64,000 nt of DNA. It comes from Gammaproteobacteria bacterium. Its GTDB lineage: Bacteria; Pseudomonadota; Gammaproteobacteria; Chromatiales; Chromatiaceae. The translations under genes were made by a program, and so were the position numbers. Under the pieces are notes generated by a model, which had not been told where the DNA came from, did not search any database, and was given only the letters and a program-made list of their open reading frames with translations. Positions within the stretch are counted from its first letter, which is position 1; each line of letters opens with the position of its first letter. The stretch is taken from positions 1 to 64,000 of the forward strand of contig JAJFJN010000087.1 of NCBI GenBank assembly GCA_021773975.1. Reading direction: 5' to 3'. Below are positions 6,939 to 16,557 of this stretch, one piece after another.

Positions 6939-9119
6939 TCAAAATCTATGTGCATATTTTTGCATAAGCCCTGGCACATCCAATATTAAAGCAATCTTGC
7001 CATCACCCGTAATTGTTGCACCTGCCATACCTTCGACCTCCTGCAATAGAGAACCCAATGGTTTAATTACCACCTCTTCCTGACCAACCAAATAGTCCAC
7101 TACAAGGCCAATATGCACACCACCGGAAGAGACTACAACCACATGACCACCACCTTCGCCACGTGGCGCATTGGGATCAGTAACCAACCAATCATGTAAA
7201 TTAAAAAGAGGTAATGCACGATTCCTAACACGGATTGTCAACTGGCCATCAACCATGTTAGTTCGACCACCTTCCATATTAAATATTTCGACAACATTTG
7301 ATAATGGAAGCGCAAAAGGTTGTGTCCCAAGCACAACCATTAAGGTGGGGAGAATAGCGAGTGTTAAAGGCAATTTAACAATTATGGTACTACCCTTACC
7401 CATAACTGAATCAATATCAACAGTGCCATTCATCTGTGCAATACGTGTTTTAACTACATCCATACCCACGCCGCGCCCAGAGACATCTGAAATCTCCGTC
7501 TTCGTAGAAAAGCCTGGATGAAAAATCAGGTTAAAACATTCTCTATTATCCAGTCGGGCTGCAGCATCGGCATCCATAATTCCTTTTTCAACCGCTTTTT
7601 CACGCAAAACCTCAGGATCCATCCCTTTACCATCATCCGCTATAGAAAGCATGATGTGATCACCTTCTTGGGAAGCCGATAGGCATACTGTGCCTTTACG
7701 CGGCTTTCCTGCCGCTTCACGTTCAGCAGGCAATTCAATACCATGATCTACAGCATTACGAACCAGGTGAACCAATGGATCGGCTAGTGCTTCAACAAGA
7801 TTCTTATCGAGATCGGTATCCTCTCCAATCATTTCCAAATCAATTTCTTTTTTCAGATTGCGCGCTAAATCACGCACCACACGAGGAAAACGCCCAAATA
7901 CTTTTTTAATTGGCTGCATGCGGGTTTTCATAACCGCTAACTGTAGATCAGATGTAACAACGTCCAAATTACTGACAGCTACCGCTACAGGACCCTCTCC
8001 AATATCAGCTTTTAATGTGGCTAATCTGTTACGAACCAATACTAGCTCGCCCACCATATTCATAATGTCATCAAGCCTTGAGGTATCAACACGCACTGTC
8101 GTTTCACCCGTAGACACAGGTTTTTTAGGTGGTGCAGCTGAAGATTTGGCGGGTTGTGCGGGGTGTTTTGGGGCAGATGCTGTAGGTTTTTCAGGTGGTG
8201 GGGTCGCTAATTTTGCTGGTTTAACTGCTGGCAGCCCTACTTCAGGAGTGGAGGGTGGGGATGGCGCTGCTAGTGGTTCTTCCTTTTTTTCAGCGGAAGC
8301 TGGAACACCAGCATGTTTGCCTTTTCCATGCAGTTGATCAAGTAAGCTCTCAAACTCATCTTCTGAAATTTCATCATCAGCAACCTGTAGCTCTTCTGCC
8401 TTTTTAGCGTCAACTTCCTGCTGTGCATCAATCTCTACAGCACCGCCAATTGGTTTTCCTTCACCATGCAATTGATCAAGTAGCGCATCAAACTCATCTT
8501 CTGAAATTTCATCATTATCTGACTTTGGAGCAGCCGCTGGTACTTCTTGTTTAGCTTCATCAGGAACCCCGCCATGCTTACCTTTACCATGCAACTGATC
8601 AAGCAGAGCATCAAACTCATCTTCTGAAATTTCATCGCCACCCGTTTCAACCGCTGGCAAACCTGCTTTAACCTCTGGTTCTGGCTCAGGAGCCACCTCA
8701 GCAACAACATGTTTTGCAGCAGGCTCAGCTTGCGGTATGGCAAATATTCTTAATCTTTCTAATAACTCAGGATCTGCACCTTCTGGCTGCTCACCTGCAT
8801 TTATAGATTCAAACATCCTGTTAACTTCATCCAATACCTGTAAAACGGCATCCATTAGTTCAGGACTAACGGCTATATCACCTTGCCGTAACATATTAAA
8901 TACATCTTCAGCTCGATGACAGACAGCAACTAATGCATCAAGCCCAAGAAATCCAGCACCACCTTTAATGGTATGAAACCCACGAAAAACGGAATTAAGC
9001 AGTTCAAGATCATCCGGCGATTGCTCTAAGTCAAGCAACTCCTCATTCAATCTTTCTTGAATCTCTCCAGCTTCAACTAAAAAGTCCTGTAGGATTTCAT
9101 CATCAGTATCTAAAGTCAT
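6939..9119 (-). CDS. cheA: Chemotaxis histidine kinase CheA
   Basis: 726 residues. The N-terminal HPt domain carries the phosphorylated histidine H49 in FRGFHTIKGGAGFLG. A long linker (about 135-340) has no recognisable P2 domain and instead holds three copies of an acidic motif (separate entry), then a Pro/Ala/Lys-rich stretch. Next come the dimerisation domain (from about 341), the HATPase domain with VHLVRNAVDHGIE and DDGKGMD, and a C-terminal CheW-like domain. It phosphorylates CheY and CheB. The order cheY-cheZ-cheA-cheB is standard. It starts 2 bp after the cheZ stop. Confidence 0.95.
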   Translation of the reverse strand: MTLDTDDEILQDFLVEAGEIQERLNEELLDLEQSPDDLELLNSVFRGFHTIKGGAGFLGLDALVAVCHRAEDVFNMLRQGDIAVSPELMDAVLQVLDEVNRMFESINAGEQPEGADPELLERLRIFAIPQAEPAAKHVVAEVAPEPEPEVKAGLPAVETGGDEISEDEFDALLDQLHGKGKHGGVPDEAKQEVPAAAPKSDNDEISEDEFDALLDQLHGEGKPIGGAVEIDAQQEVDAKKAEELQVADDEISEDEFESLLDQLHGKGKHAGVPASAEKKEEPLAAPSPPSTPEVGLPAVKPAKLATPPPEKPTASAPKHPAQPAKSSAAPPKKPVSTGETTVRVDTSRLDDIMNMVGELVLVRNRLATLKADIGEGPVAVAVSNLDVVTSDLQLAVMKTRMQPIKKVFGRFPRVVRDLARNLKKEIDLEMIGEDTDLDKNLVEALADPLVHLVRNAVDHGIELPAEREAAGKPRKGTVCLSASQEGDHIMLSIADDGKGMDPEVLREKAVEKGIMDADAAARLDNRECFNLIFHPGFSTKTEISDVSGRGVGMDVVKTRIAQMNGTVDIDSVMGKGSTIIVKLPLTLAILPTLMVVLGTQPFALPLSNVVEIFNMEGGRTNMVDGQLTIRVRNRALPLFNLHDWLVTDPNAPRGEGGGHVVVVSSGGVHIGLVVDYLVGQEEVVIKPLGSLLQEVEGMAGATITGDGKIALILDVPGLMQKYAHRF
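8316..8636 (-). repeat. Three copies of an ISEDEFDALLDQLHG motif inside CheA
   Basis: Within cheA, codons for residues 162-181, 203-222 and 249-268 encode three nearly identical 20-residue blocks with the core DEISEDEFDALLDQLHG followed by a GKGK-like tail. They sit at 8577-8636, 8454-8513 and 8316-8375 and are separated by acidic or alanine-rich spacers of about 21 and 26 residues. The DNA copies are also close, which suggests internal duplication. The core resembles the FliM N-terminus (SQDEIDALLHG) and the CheZ C-terminus (SQDDVDDLLSSLGF) in this same window, both known CheY-binding peptides. Confidence 0.9.
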
Positions 9120-9121
9120 AA

Positions 9122-9856
9122 CTAGAATCCCAGGCTGGATAGCAAATCATCCACATCATCCTGACTATTTAGCATATCTCCCTGCTCAATATTTGGTACA
9201 GCAGGTCCCTCCATTGCAAGCTCTTCTTTCTTGGTTTTTTGCACTCTTGTCGTACCAGAGATAGCCACTAAACGCACCAGTTTCTCTTCAACCTCATTAA
9301 TGAGTGTTATCACGCGGCGGATAATCTGCCCGCTTAAATCCTGATAGCCTTGCGCAAGCAGTACCTCTGATAGATTTTTATTGAGTATTTTTGAATGACC
9401 ACTGGCCAAAATCAAGAATCCACCAATATCATCACTCAGTGAACGAAAATCAGCCAACTCCATTTTACGACCACGAAAACGACCCCATTCAGCTGCAAGT
9501 TTATCTGAAACATGCAACAGCTCTTCTGCAACGGGCATACTATCTTCTACAGCTTTGAGCGTTGTATTGGCAGCAATCTCAGTCATTTCAATAACATACG
9601 CTAGACGCTCTGCTGCATCAGGCATCTCATGCTGAACAGCTTGTACCACCTTATCATCCATGGCAAAGCCAATAATGGCTTCATGTAGTTCTCTTGTTAG
9701 GCGTCCTACTTCTTGAAATAGATCTTTTTCAACATTCTCAGGAAAAGCCATGATAATACGTGTTGCTTCAGTATCATTACCCGCTTCTAGGGAAGCCACT
9801 AAGGCACGAGCTTGAACCAGACGATCGCTCTCAACGATGGTTGTCTCCATCCACAT
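9122..9856 (-). CDS. cheZ: CheY-P phosphatase CheZ
   Basis: 244 residues, largely helical. The catalytic region contains GYQDLSGQIIRRV, with the conserved Asp and Gln that act on CheY phosphate. A flexible linker follows, and the C-terminal peptide SQDDVDDLLSSLGF is the CheY-docking tail. CheZ dephosphorylates CheY-P, ending the signal. It lies between cheY and cheA with a 2 bp gap to cheA. An ATG two codons downstream (METTIVES) is an equally possible start. Confidence 0.93.
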   Translation of the reverse strand: MWMETTIVESDRLVQARALVASLEAGNDTEATRIIMAFPENVEKDLFQEVGRLTRELHEAIIGFAMDDKVVQAVQHEMPDAAERLAYVIEMTEIAANTTLKAVEDSMPVAEELLHVSDKLAAEWGRFRGRKMELADFRSLSDDIGGFLILASGHSKILNKNLSEVLLAQGYQDLSGQIIRRVITLINEVEEKLVRLVAISGTTRVQKTKKEELAMEGPAVPNIEQGDMLNSQDDVDDLLSSLGF

Positions 9857-9866
9857 TCCCCTTTAC

Positions 9867-10253
9867 TTAACTTGCAACGCGATCAAAGATTTTACTGATT
9901 TTCTCTTTCAGCGTTCCTGCCGTAAAAGGCTTAATTACATAGCCATTCACGCCTGCCTCAGCTGCTTGAATAATTTGCTCTCTTTTGGTTTCTGCAGTAA
10001 CCATTAGTACAGGAAGGTTTGCAAGTTTAGGGTCAGCTCGCACCGCTTTTAACAGGTCAATTCCTGTCATACCCGGCATATTCCAATCACTAACCAGGAA
10101 ATCAAAATTACCTGACTGCAACATTGGCAATGCTGTGAGTCCATCGTCAGCCTCGTGCGTATTGGTGAACCCAAGATCCCGCAGCAAGTTTTTAATAATC
10201 CGCCGCATCGTGGAGAAATCGTCCACAACCAGAATCTTCATGTTCTTATCCAC
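9867..10253 (-). CDS. cheY: Chemotaxis response regulator CheY
   Basis: Single receiver domain of about 128 residues. Acidic pocket D11/D12 ([11 protein letters not shown]), phosphoacceptor D56 (VSDWNMPGM), conserved T (MVTAE) and K (IKPF). When phosphorylated by CheA it binds FliM to change motor rotation. The frame is open further upstream, but the likely start is the GTG at 10253, which has GGAGG five bases before it and gives the N-terminus (M)[11 protein letters not shown], matching the length of E. coli CheY. An ATG at 10241 is the alternative and gives the 124-residue Pseudomonas-type length. Confidence 0.93.
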   Translation of the reverse strand: MDKNMKILVVDDFSTMRRIIKNLLRDLGFTNTHEADDGLTALPMLQSGNFDFLVSDWNMPGMTGIDLLKAVRADPKLANLPVLMVTAETKREQIIQAAEAGVNGYVIKPFTAGTLKEKISKIFDRVAS

Positions 10254-10286
10254 TATCACCTCCAAACTCAGCAAAAAATACAATCA

Positions 10287-11027
10287 TCACTCTTCCTCGG
10301 TGTCTGCTAGCCACTCTTCCAAGCGCGATCGCAAACGCAATGCAGCTTGACTGTGAATTTGGCATACACGAGACTCACTTACACCGAGTACTTGGCCTAT
10401 CTCTCTTAGATTCAGCTCTTCATCATAATAGAGCGCCATAACTAACTTTTCTCGCTCTGGCAATCCGGCTATCTCTTTGGCCAAAGCATCTTTAAATGCA
10501 TCCTTTTGCAACCCTTCAAAAGGACCCGCATGTACTCCACCTGCCTGACCACGCATAACATCACCAACAGCTGCCAGCTCATCAAGACTAAAAACACGAC
10601 AGCCTGAAGCATCCTGGAGTATTGCGTGATACTCTTTCAGAGTCATTCCCAGCTCTTCTGCCACCTCTACATCACGCGCATCACGTCCATGTTCATTTTC
10701 AATGGTACGCATAGCTTCTGCTACAACGCGCGCCTTTCGGTGAACCGACCTTGGTGTCCAATCGCTGCGTCTTATCTCATCAAGCATTGCTCCCCTAATA
10801 CGAATGCCCGCATAGGTTTCAAAACTCGCTCCCTGACTTGGATCATAATTTCGGCTGGCTTCAAGTAGCCCAATCATTCCCGCTTGAATTAAATCATCTG
10901 CTTGAACATTGGGGGGCAATCTGTTCATTAAATGATAGGCAATGCGCTTAACAAGTGGCGCATGCTTATGAACCAACTCTTCAAAATTATGTTGCTGCAT
11001 AGCTGAATACGCTGCCAGACCACTCAC
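10287..11027 (-). CDS. fliA: Flagellar sigma factor FliA (sigma-28)
   Basis: 246 residues. Regions 2, 3 and 4 of the sigma-70 family are visible: HAPLVKRIAYHLMNRLPP and DDLIQAGMIGLLEA (region 2), RIRGAMLDEIRRSDW (2.4-3), and NLREIGQVLGVSESRVCQIHSQA (4.2 helix-turn-helix). FliA directs transcription of late flagellar and chemotaxis genes and is normally held by FlgM until the hook is complete. It lies between flhG and cheY and starts 2 bp after the flhG stop. Confidence 0.95.
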   Translation of the reverse strand: MSGLAAYSAMQQHNFEELVHKHAPLVKRIAYHLMNRLPPNVQADDLIQAGMIGLLEASRNYDPSQGASFETYAGIRIRGAMLDEIRRSDWTPRSVHRKARVVAEAMRTIENEHGRDARDVEVAEELGMTLKEYHAILQDASGCRVFSLDELAAVGDVMRGQAGGVHAGPFEGLQKDAFKDALAKEIAGLPEREKLVMALYYDEELNLREIGQVLGVSESRVCQIHSQAALRLRSRLEEWLADTEEE

Positions 11028-11029
11028 CG

Positions 11030-11911
11030 TTATGTCTCCCCGTTGTAACTTGCATATTGAATCAGCCTCTCAACAAAAAACTGAAGATGCCCATTAGCGC
11101 CAGCAGGTACAGGCCAGTTATCGGCCTTCTTTGCTAAATTCTTAAACGCCTGTGAAGCTGGGCTACGTGGAAAGGCCTGTACTACTGCTTTTTGACCTTT
11201 CACTGCCTTTCTTAAATTCTCGTCAAATGGGACACTACCCATATAATTAAGCATGACATCAAGATACCGTTCAGTCACTCTATAAAGCTTATTATAGAGG
11301 TCTCTCCCCTCTTGTGCGCTACGAACCATGTTTGAAAGAATCCGAAAGCGATTAACACCATACTCTCGGTTCAATAATTTAATTAAAGCATACGCATCTG
11401 TAATTGATGCAGGCTCATCGCATACCACTACAACCAGTTCTTGAGCTGCCCTACTGAAGCTGACTACAGTATCAGAAATACCCGCTGCGGTATCCACTAC
11501 TAACACGTCTATGTCATCACTAATTTCACTAAAGGCATTAATCAATCCAGCATGCTCTGCTGGACTTAATTCAGCCATTTTTTGAACACCTGATGAGGCT
11601 GGCACCACACGCACACCTGCTGGACCATCCAAAACAACTTCTTTTAAGCTTCGCTCACCACTTAGCACATGTGACAGATCATATTTTGGGTGCAAGCCCA
11701 AAGCAATATCAATATTCGCCAGACCAAGATCTCCATCTAGTATCATAACGCGCCTACCCATTTCTGACATTGAGACAGCCAGATTGATGGATACATTTGT
11801 TTTGCCTACCCCGCCTTTACCTCCTGTCACAGCAATCACCCGCACAGGACGAGGTTTTACCATTTGACGGAGACCCGAAGCTTGATCAGCTGTAACATTA
11901 GACATGAGCAT
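11030..11911 (-). CDS. flhG: Flagellar number regulator FlhG (FleN, MinD-like ATPase)
   Basis: 293 residues, MinD/ParA superfamily. The deviant Walker A motif KGGVGKTN is at about residues 32-39, with ILDGDLGLANIDIALGL and the Walker B region VLVVDTAAGISD. With FlhF it sets flagellar number and polar location, and it also restrains the master regulator FleQ/FlrA. The gene overlaps the end of flhF by 14 bp. AGGAGG lies 11 nt before the first ATG; an ATG two codons later is also possible. Confidence 0.93.
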   Translation of the reverse strand: MLMSNVTADQASGLRQMVKPRPVRVIAVTGGKGGVGKTNVSINLAVSMSEMGRRVMILDGDLGLANIDIALGLHPKYDLSHVLSGERSLKEVVLDGPAGVRVVPASSGVQKMAELSPAEHAGLINAFSEISDDIDVLVVDTAAGISDTVVSFSRAAQELVVVVCDEPASITDAYALIKLLNREYGVNRFRILSNMVRSAQEGRDLYNKLYRVTERYLDVMLNYMGSVPFDENLRKAVKGQKAVVQAFPRSPASQAFKNLAKKADNWPVPAGANGHLQFFVERLIQYASYNGET

Positions 11912-13190
11912 GGACTCTTGCGCCTCCTAACGCGAGTGCTAAATATCCATCATCTTGAGATTCAGCCATCTCTTGGCTAAGTGCGACAGCACGACTCACG
12001 AGTGAGTGTGGTCGTGCAAGCTGCAAATCCTCAGGCACCTTTTGACCATCTGTAGTAAATGCAATCGGCAACTTACTATGAATCACCGCTGACAGAACAC
12101 CGCCTATCGAGGCCGCTTCATCCATTTTAGTCAATATACAAGCATCTAGTCGCACTGCAGAAAATGCCTTTATCGCCTGTTCCAATGAAATTTGTTGTGT
12201 AGTGGCTGGCAGCGCCAAAATACTACGTACAGACTGATTGCCTGCTTTAAGCATAGACAGTTGTTCACTAAGCTGCACGTCTCGTTGGCTCATACCTGCT
12301 GTATCAATCAAGATTAAACGCTTATTACAGAATGCATTCAGTGCGCTGTTAAGCTCCTCAACCGTTCCCGCAGAACGTACAGGCACATCCAATATTCGAG
12401 CATAAGTATTAAGCTGCTCACGTGCGCCAATGCGAAAGTTATCAGTAGTAATTAATGCTACATTACGGGAACCATATCGAAGACAGAATCGCGCTGCCAA
12501 TTTAGCAACTGTCGTCGTTTTTCCCACCCCTGTCGGCCCAACAACCGCAATGGCTCCACCCTGCTCTAGAATATCCTCAGCAGCTATAGGCAGCTCACTT
12601 GCCAAGCAATGCAGCGCTTTACGCCAAGCTTTATCAATATCATCAATATCATCTAGTTTACTGACAACATCGCGACAAATATCGGGACTTAATCCAATAT
12701 TCATAAGCCGTCGCAACAACTCTTGGGTGTTAGGTTTATGTTCCCCCATATTGTGCCATGTCAACTCTGATAGCTCATTTTCCATCATGCGTCGCAATGC
12801 CTGCATCTCCTGGCGCATTTCAAGCAGCATAGGGTCTTGGCCATGCTCCACAGGAGGTTTTGGTGGTGTTTTTGGCTGCTCTACTGTTTTTTGTTTTATT
12901 ATTGAAGACAGTGGCTCTGCTTCTGCTCTCTTTTTTGAGAGATCCGCAACAACGGCAGGAGGAGGAGCCACAACAGAAGCTTGGGGAGAGACACTAGGCT
13001 GCTCTGACGGGGAAGGCGCATCAACTGCTGCAGCCATGATAGAAGATTCATCATAATCAATAGCAGCAATTAACTCGACACCACCATCAACTGATTTATT
13101 CGATAGAATGACGGCATCTGGTCCAAGTGCTTTACGTACCTTTTGGATCGCTTGCCGCATATCCTTCGCAAAAAAACGGTTTATCTTCAT
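11898..13190 (-). CDS. flhF: Polar flagellar GTPase FlhF
   Basis: 430 residues with the start at the ATG at 13190, which has GAGGAA nine bases upstream; the longer frame to 13250 lacks support. An N-terminal basic/variable B domain (MKINRFFAKDMRQAIQKVR...) and a proline-rich middle precede an SRP-type NG GTPase domain with G1 GPTGVGKTTTVAKLA, the DTAG motif (LIDTAGMSQRD) and TKMDEA. FlhF places the flagellum at the pole and works with FlhG. It lies in the invariant order flhA-flhF-flhG-fliA. Confidence 0.95.
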   Translation of the reverse strand: MKINRFFAKDMRQAIQKVRKALGPDAVILSNKSVDGGVELIAAIDYDESSIMAAAVDAPSPSEQPSVSPQASVVAPPPAVVADLSKKRAEAEPLSSIIKQKTVEQPKTPPKPPVEHGQDPMLLEMRQEMQALRRMMENELSELTWHNMGEHKPNTQELLRRLMNIGLSPDICRDVVSKLDDIDDIDKAWRKALHCLASELPIAAEDILEQGGAIAVVGPTGVGKTTTVAKLAARFCLRYGSRNVALITTDNFRIGAREQLNTYARILDVPVRSAGTVEELNSALNAFCNKRLILIDTAGMSQRDVQLSEQLSMLKAGNQSVRSILALPATTQQISLEQAIKAFSAVRLDACILTKMDEAASIGGVLSAVIHSKLPIAFTTDGQKVPEDLQLARPHSLVSRAVALSQEMAESQDDGYLALALGGARVHAHV

Positions 13191-13266
13191 TACTTGCGAT
13201 TCCTCACAAAAAGATAGCTGCTTACCATACTCATGGATTACTCCAACCAACTACCTTTCAATAAAT

Positions 13267-15363
13267 TTATACATCTGCATTAGCTTTGCCTATCGTTGCA
13301 ACCACCTTAATCTGGCGATTATCTGGAATCTCATTGTATGAGAGCACCTTCATACTCAAGCCGCTCTGTTTAACAAACTGAGACATCCAAGGACGAATGG
13401 GGGCCGCTACCAGCAGGATACTCTCATGGCCTGTTGTCTCTTGATGGCTAGCTGTTTCAGCAAGTGCCTGTTGCATTCGCTCAGCTAGTCCAGGCTCAAA
13501 ACCTGCGGCTCCTTCCGTTGAAGCTTGCAAAGTATTCTGCAAGATTTGTTCCAATCCTGAATCTAATACAGCTACAGGAATTTCTTCATTAGGACCAACA
13601 AGTTGCTGCATTATTGAGCGTGACAGGGATACTCGTACTACGGCAGTAAGTGCGTCAGTATCTTGACCTCGTGGCGCATATTCCGCCAATGTTTCGGCAA
13701 TGGTGCGTATATCTTTAATGGGTATATTTTCAGCCAACAGGTTCTGTAGCACCTTCAAAACCTGCCCTAAAGACAGGGTCTTAGGCACCAGATCCTCAAC
13801 CAGTTTAGGCGCACTCTGTGCCAATGTATCTAATAACTGCTGTACTTCTTCATGCCCCAATAGTTCATATGCATGATTTTGTAAAATCTCACTCAAGTGC
13901 GTGGCAACCACCGTGCTGGCATCAACAACGGTATAGCCTAAGGTTTGTGCATGATCACGCTCTCCCGGATCAATCCAGACCGCATCTAAACCAAAAGTAG
14001 GATCTTTACCTGGAATACCTTGCAACGTACCAAATACCTGCCCTGGGTTAATGGCAAGATCACGGTCTGAGTGGATCTCTGCCTCCCCAATTGCAACCCC
14101 ATGTAGCGAGATGCGATAGGCATTTGGTGAGAGATCAAGATTGTCACGGATATGTACTGGCTGAATAAGAAACCCTAGTTCCTGTGATAGCTTCTTTCGT
14201 ACACCTTTAATACGACTCATCAGCTGGCCACCTTGATTACGGTCTACCAAAGGGATTAGTCGATACCCCACTTCAAGACCAATAATATCTACCGGCTGTA
14301 CATCATCCCAACTCAACTCTTTTTGTTGAGGTGCCACCTCCCCCTCTGTTGGTGTTGGAAGCGGCTGTTCTGCCTCTCTCTTTTTGCGCTGTATTATCAT
14401 CCAGGCACCACCACCCAAAGCTGCTGCCAAACTTAAAAAAGCCACATTTGGCATACCTGGAATAATGCCCATCAGCATTAAGATACCAGCAGTTACTGCC
14501 AGTGGTTTAGGATCATCGAACAGCTGAGTTACAACCTGGCCTCCCATATCCTGTGTACCCGCTACACGGGTCACAATAATGGCGGTAGAGGTTGAAAGCA
14601 GTAGAGATGGAATCTGTGCAGCCAACCCATCACCAATCGTCAGCAATACATAAAAACGCAATGCTGTTGAAAAATCCAGATCATGCTGAAGCATGCCGAC
14701 ACCTAGCCCGCCCAGCATATTGATAAACAAGATGAGGATACCCGCAACCGCATCACCTCTTACAAATTTACTGGCACCATCCATCGCACCATAAAACGCG
14801 GCCTCTTTAGAAACTTCTTCACGCTTTGTTCGTGCTTCATCTTGATCAATCAAGCCCGAGTTTAAGTCCGCATCTATTGCCATCTGTTTACCAGGCATTG
14901 CATCCAGCGTAAAACGCGCACTAACTTCTGAGACACGCCCTGCACCCTTGGTAACAACAACAAAGTTAATAATAACCAGAATAAAAAACACCACTAAACC
15001 AACAGCATAATTTCCGCCAATAACAAAAGAACCAAAGGCCTCAATCACTTTACCTGCGGCATCGCCACCATTATGCCCTTCCAATAGAACCACACGAGTG
15101 GAAGCTACATTCAACGCCAGGCGCAACAACGTGGCAATCAATAACAAACCAGGAAAGACACCGAAATCCAGTGGTCGAAGGGTATAGACAACCACTAAAA
15201 GAACTATAAGCGATAGTGCAATATTGAAAGTAAAAAACATATCCAATGCAATGGGCGGCAGTGGCAACACAACCATACCCAGTATCATCATCAGGATGAT
15301 TGGCGCACCAATCCCACCCCCACCTATCTTTTTTACATACTCAAGTGATGCCGTTACATTCAT
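13267..15363 (-). CDS. flhA: Flagellar type III export gate protein FlhA
   Basis: 698 residues. The N-terminal half has about eight membrane helices and the conserved FHIPEP-type loop (ARFTLDAMPGKQMAIDADL). The C-terminal half is the cytoplasmic substrate-docking domain (from about 350). It forms the nonameric export gate that uses proton motive force to secrete rod, hook and filament subunits. It follows flhB with a 57 bp gap. Length and motifs are typical. Confidence 0.96.
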   Translation of the reverse strand: MNVTASLEYVKKIGGGGIGAPIILMMILGMVVLPLPPIALDMFFTFNIALSLIVLLVVVYTLRPLDFGVFPGLLLIATLLRLALNVASTRVVLLEGHNGGDAAGKVIEAFGSFVIGGNYAVGLVVFFILVIINFVVVTKGAGRVSEVSARFTLDAMPGKQMAIDADLNSGLIDQDEARTKREEVSKEAAFYGAMDGASKFVRGDAVAGILILFINMLGGLGVGMLQHDLDFSTALRFYVLLTIGDGLAAQIPSLLLSTSTAIIVTRVAGTQDMGGQVVTQLFDDPKPLAVTAGILMLMGIIPGMPNVAFLSLAAALGGGAWMIIQRKKREAEQPLPTPTEGEVAPQQKELSWDDVQPVDIIGLEVGYRLIPLVDRNQGGQLMSRIKGVRKKLSQELGFLIQPVHIRDNLDLSPNAYRISLHGVAIGEAEIHSDRDLAINPGQVFGTLQGIPGKDPTFGLDAVWIDPGERDHAQTLGYTVVDASTVVATHLSEILQNHAYELLGHEEVQQLLDTLAQSAPKLVEDLVPKTLSLGQVLKVLQNLLAENIPIKDIRTIAETLAEYAPRGQDTDALTAVVRVSLSRSIMQQLVGPNEEIPVAVLDSGLEQILQNTLQASTEGAAGFEPGLAERMQQALAETASHQETTGHESILLVAAPIRPWMSQFVKQSGLSMKVLSYNEIPDNRQIKVVATIGKANADV

Positions 15364-15420
15364 CTGTTATTCCTAACGAATGAATTACTTTTTTTGTAAC
15401 TTACTTCAAAGGAAGTAATA

Positions 15421-16557
15421 TTAATCATGTTGAAACTCTTCTGGGACTGAAAAATCACTTGGCTCTTGAGGGATTTCACCACCATCTTGGCGGTAAATTT
15501 TAAGTTGAAATACATACGCCAATAATTTTGCCACAGCAAGATAAAGACCCGCAGGAATAGGATGATCCAATTCAGTGCTAAAATAGATTGCACGAGCCAA
15601 CATAGGCGACTCTATGAGTGGAATATTATTCTCTGTTGCAATCTTTCTAATATTAGCTGCAACCAGCTCCTTACCTTTGGCAACAACCTTGGGAGCAGCC
15701 ATGCTATCTTGGTCGTACTTTAATGCCACGGCATAATGTGTTGGGTTTGTCACAACCACATCAGCTTTTGGCACTTCACCCATCATTCGGCGTTGTGCCA
15801 TCTCACGTTGCAGTGATCGAATGCGCCCTTTCACTTCTGGCCGACCTTCCGTGTTTTTCATCTCATCACGTATCTCCTGCTTCGTCATACGCAATTGACG
15901 ATTATGTTCCCACAGCTGAAACGGCACATCCAATAATGCAATCAAAATAAGCGTTGTAGAGAGAATAATAAAAGAACTACCCACCAGTGATTTAACTTCT
16001 GGTAGTGCCGCATTAATGTCCATTTTACTGAGGCCAATAATTTCCGGCATAGATGTCCAAAGTATTGCCCCAGTTACACCCGCAATAAATATAAACTTTA
16101 ATAATGCCTTAACAAGCTCCATTAAACCCTTTGCTGAAAAAAGCCTTTTCATACCAGAAATAGGATTAAGCTTGCTCAGCTTTGGTGCCATAGCTTCCAT
16201 ACTAAATGCCATTCCACCTAATGATACAGAAGCAAGAACTGCAATAACCATTAAAATCAGGAAGAACGGAGCCAACATCCACAATGCATCCTGAATTGCA
16301 TTTGATAAGTGGTGTAGCATAGCCATAGGCTCATATAAATCTTCTCTGCTAACAGAAAAGTTATTTGTCATTACACCTCTAAAAGCTTTTTCAAAATAAC
16401 CACTCATTGATACCAATGTAATCGCACCAGCCAATGTTACAGCCATGGTATTCAGCTCTCTTGAACGCGCAACCTGTCCCTTTTTTCGGGCATCATCTAA
16501 TTTTTTGCCTGTGGGTTGTTCTGTTTTTTCTTGGCCATCTTTATTTTCAGCCATCAT
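15421..16557 (-). CDS. flhB: Flagellar export switch protein FlhB
   Basis: 378 residues. A basic N-terminus (EKTEQPTGKKLDDARKKGQV) precedes four membrane helices. The C-terminal cytoplasmic domain contains the autocleavage motif NPTH in VVTNPTHYAVALKY. Cleavage between Asn and Pro switches export from rod/hook to filament substrates. Two ATG codons open the frame, and the start abuts the fliR stop directly. No defect is visible. Confidence 0.96.
   Translation of the reverse strand: MMAENKDGQEKTEQPTGKKLDDARKKGQVARSRELNTMAVTLAGAITLVSMSGYFEKAFRGVMTNNFSVSREDLYEPMAMLHHLSNAIQDALWMLAPFFLILMVIAVLASVSLGGMAFSMEAMAPKLSKLNPISGMKRLFSAKGLMELVKALLKFIFIAGVTGAILWTSMPEIIGLSKMDINAALPEVKSLVGSSFIILSTTLILIALLDVPFQLWEHNRQLRMTKQEIRDEMKNTEGRPEVKGRIRSLQREMAQRRMMGEVPKADVVVTNPTHYAVALKYDQDSMAAPKVVAKGKELVAANIRKIATENNIPLIESPMLARAIYFSTELDHPIPAGLYLAVAKLLAYVFQLKIYRQDGGEIPQEPSDFSVPEEFQHD

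Noticed and set aside
7858-8337. 159-codon plus-strand frame
   Set aside because: Antisense to cheA, no ribosome site, low-complexity shadow of the Pro/Ala linker.
8435-8743. 102-codon minus-strand frame with a repeated Leu/Met pattern
   Set aside because: Out-of-frame shadow of the three CheA repeats.
12430-13056. 208-codon plus-strand frame
   Set aside because: Antisense to flhF, which has all expected motifs.
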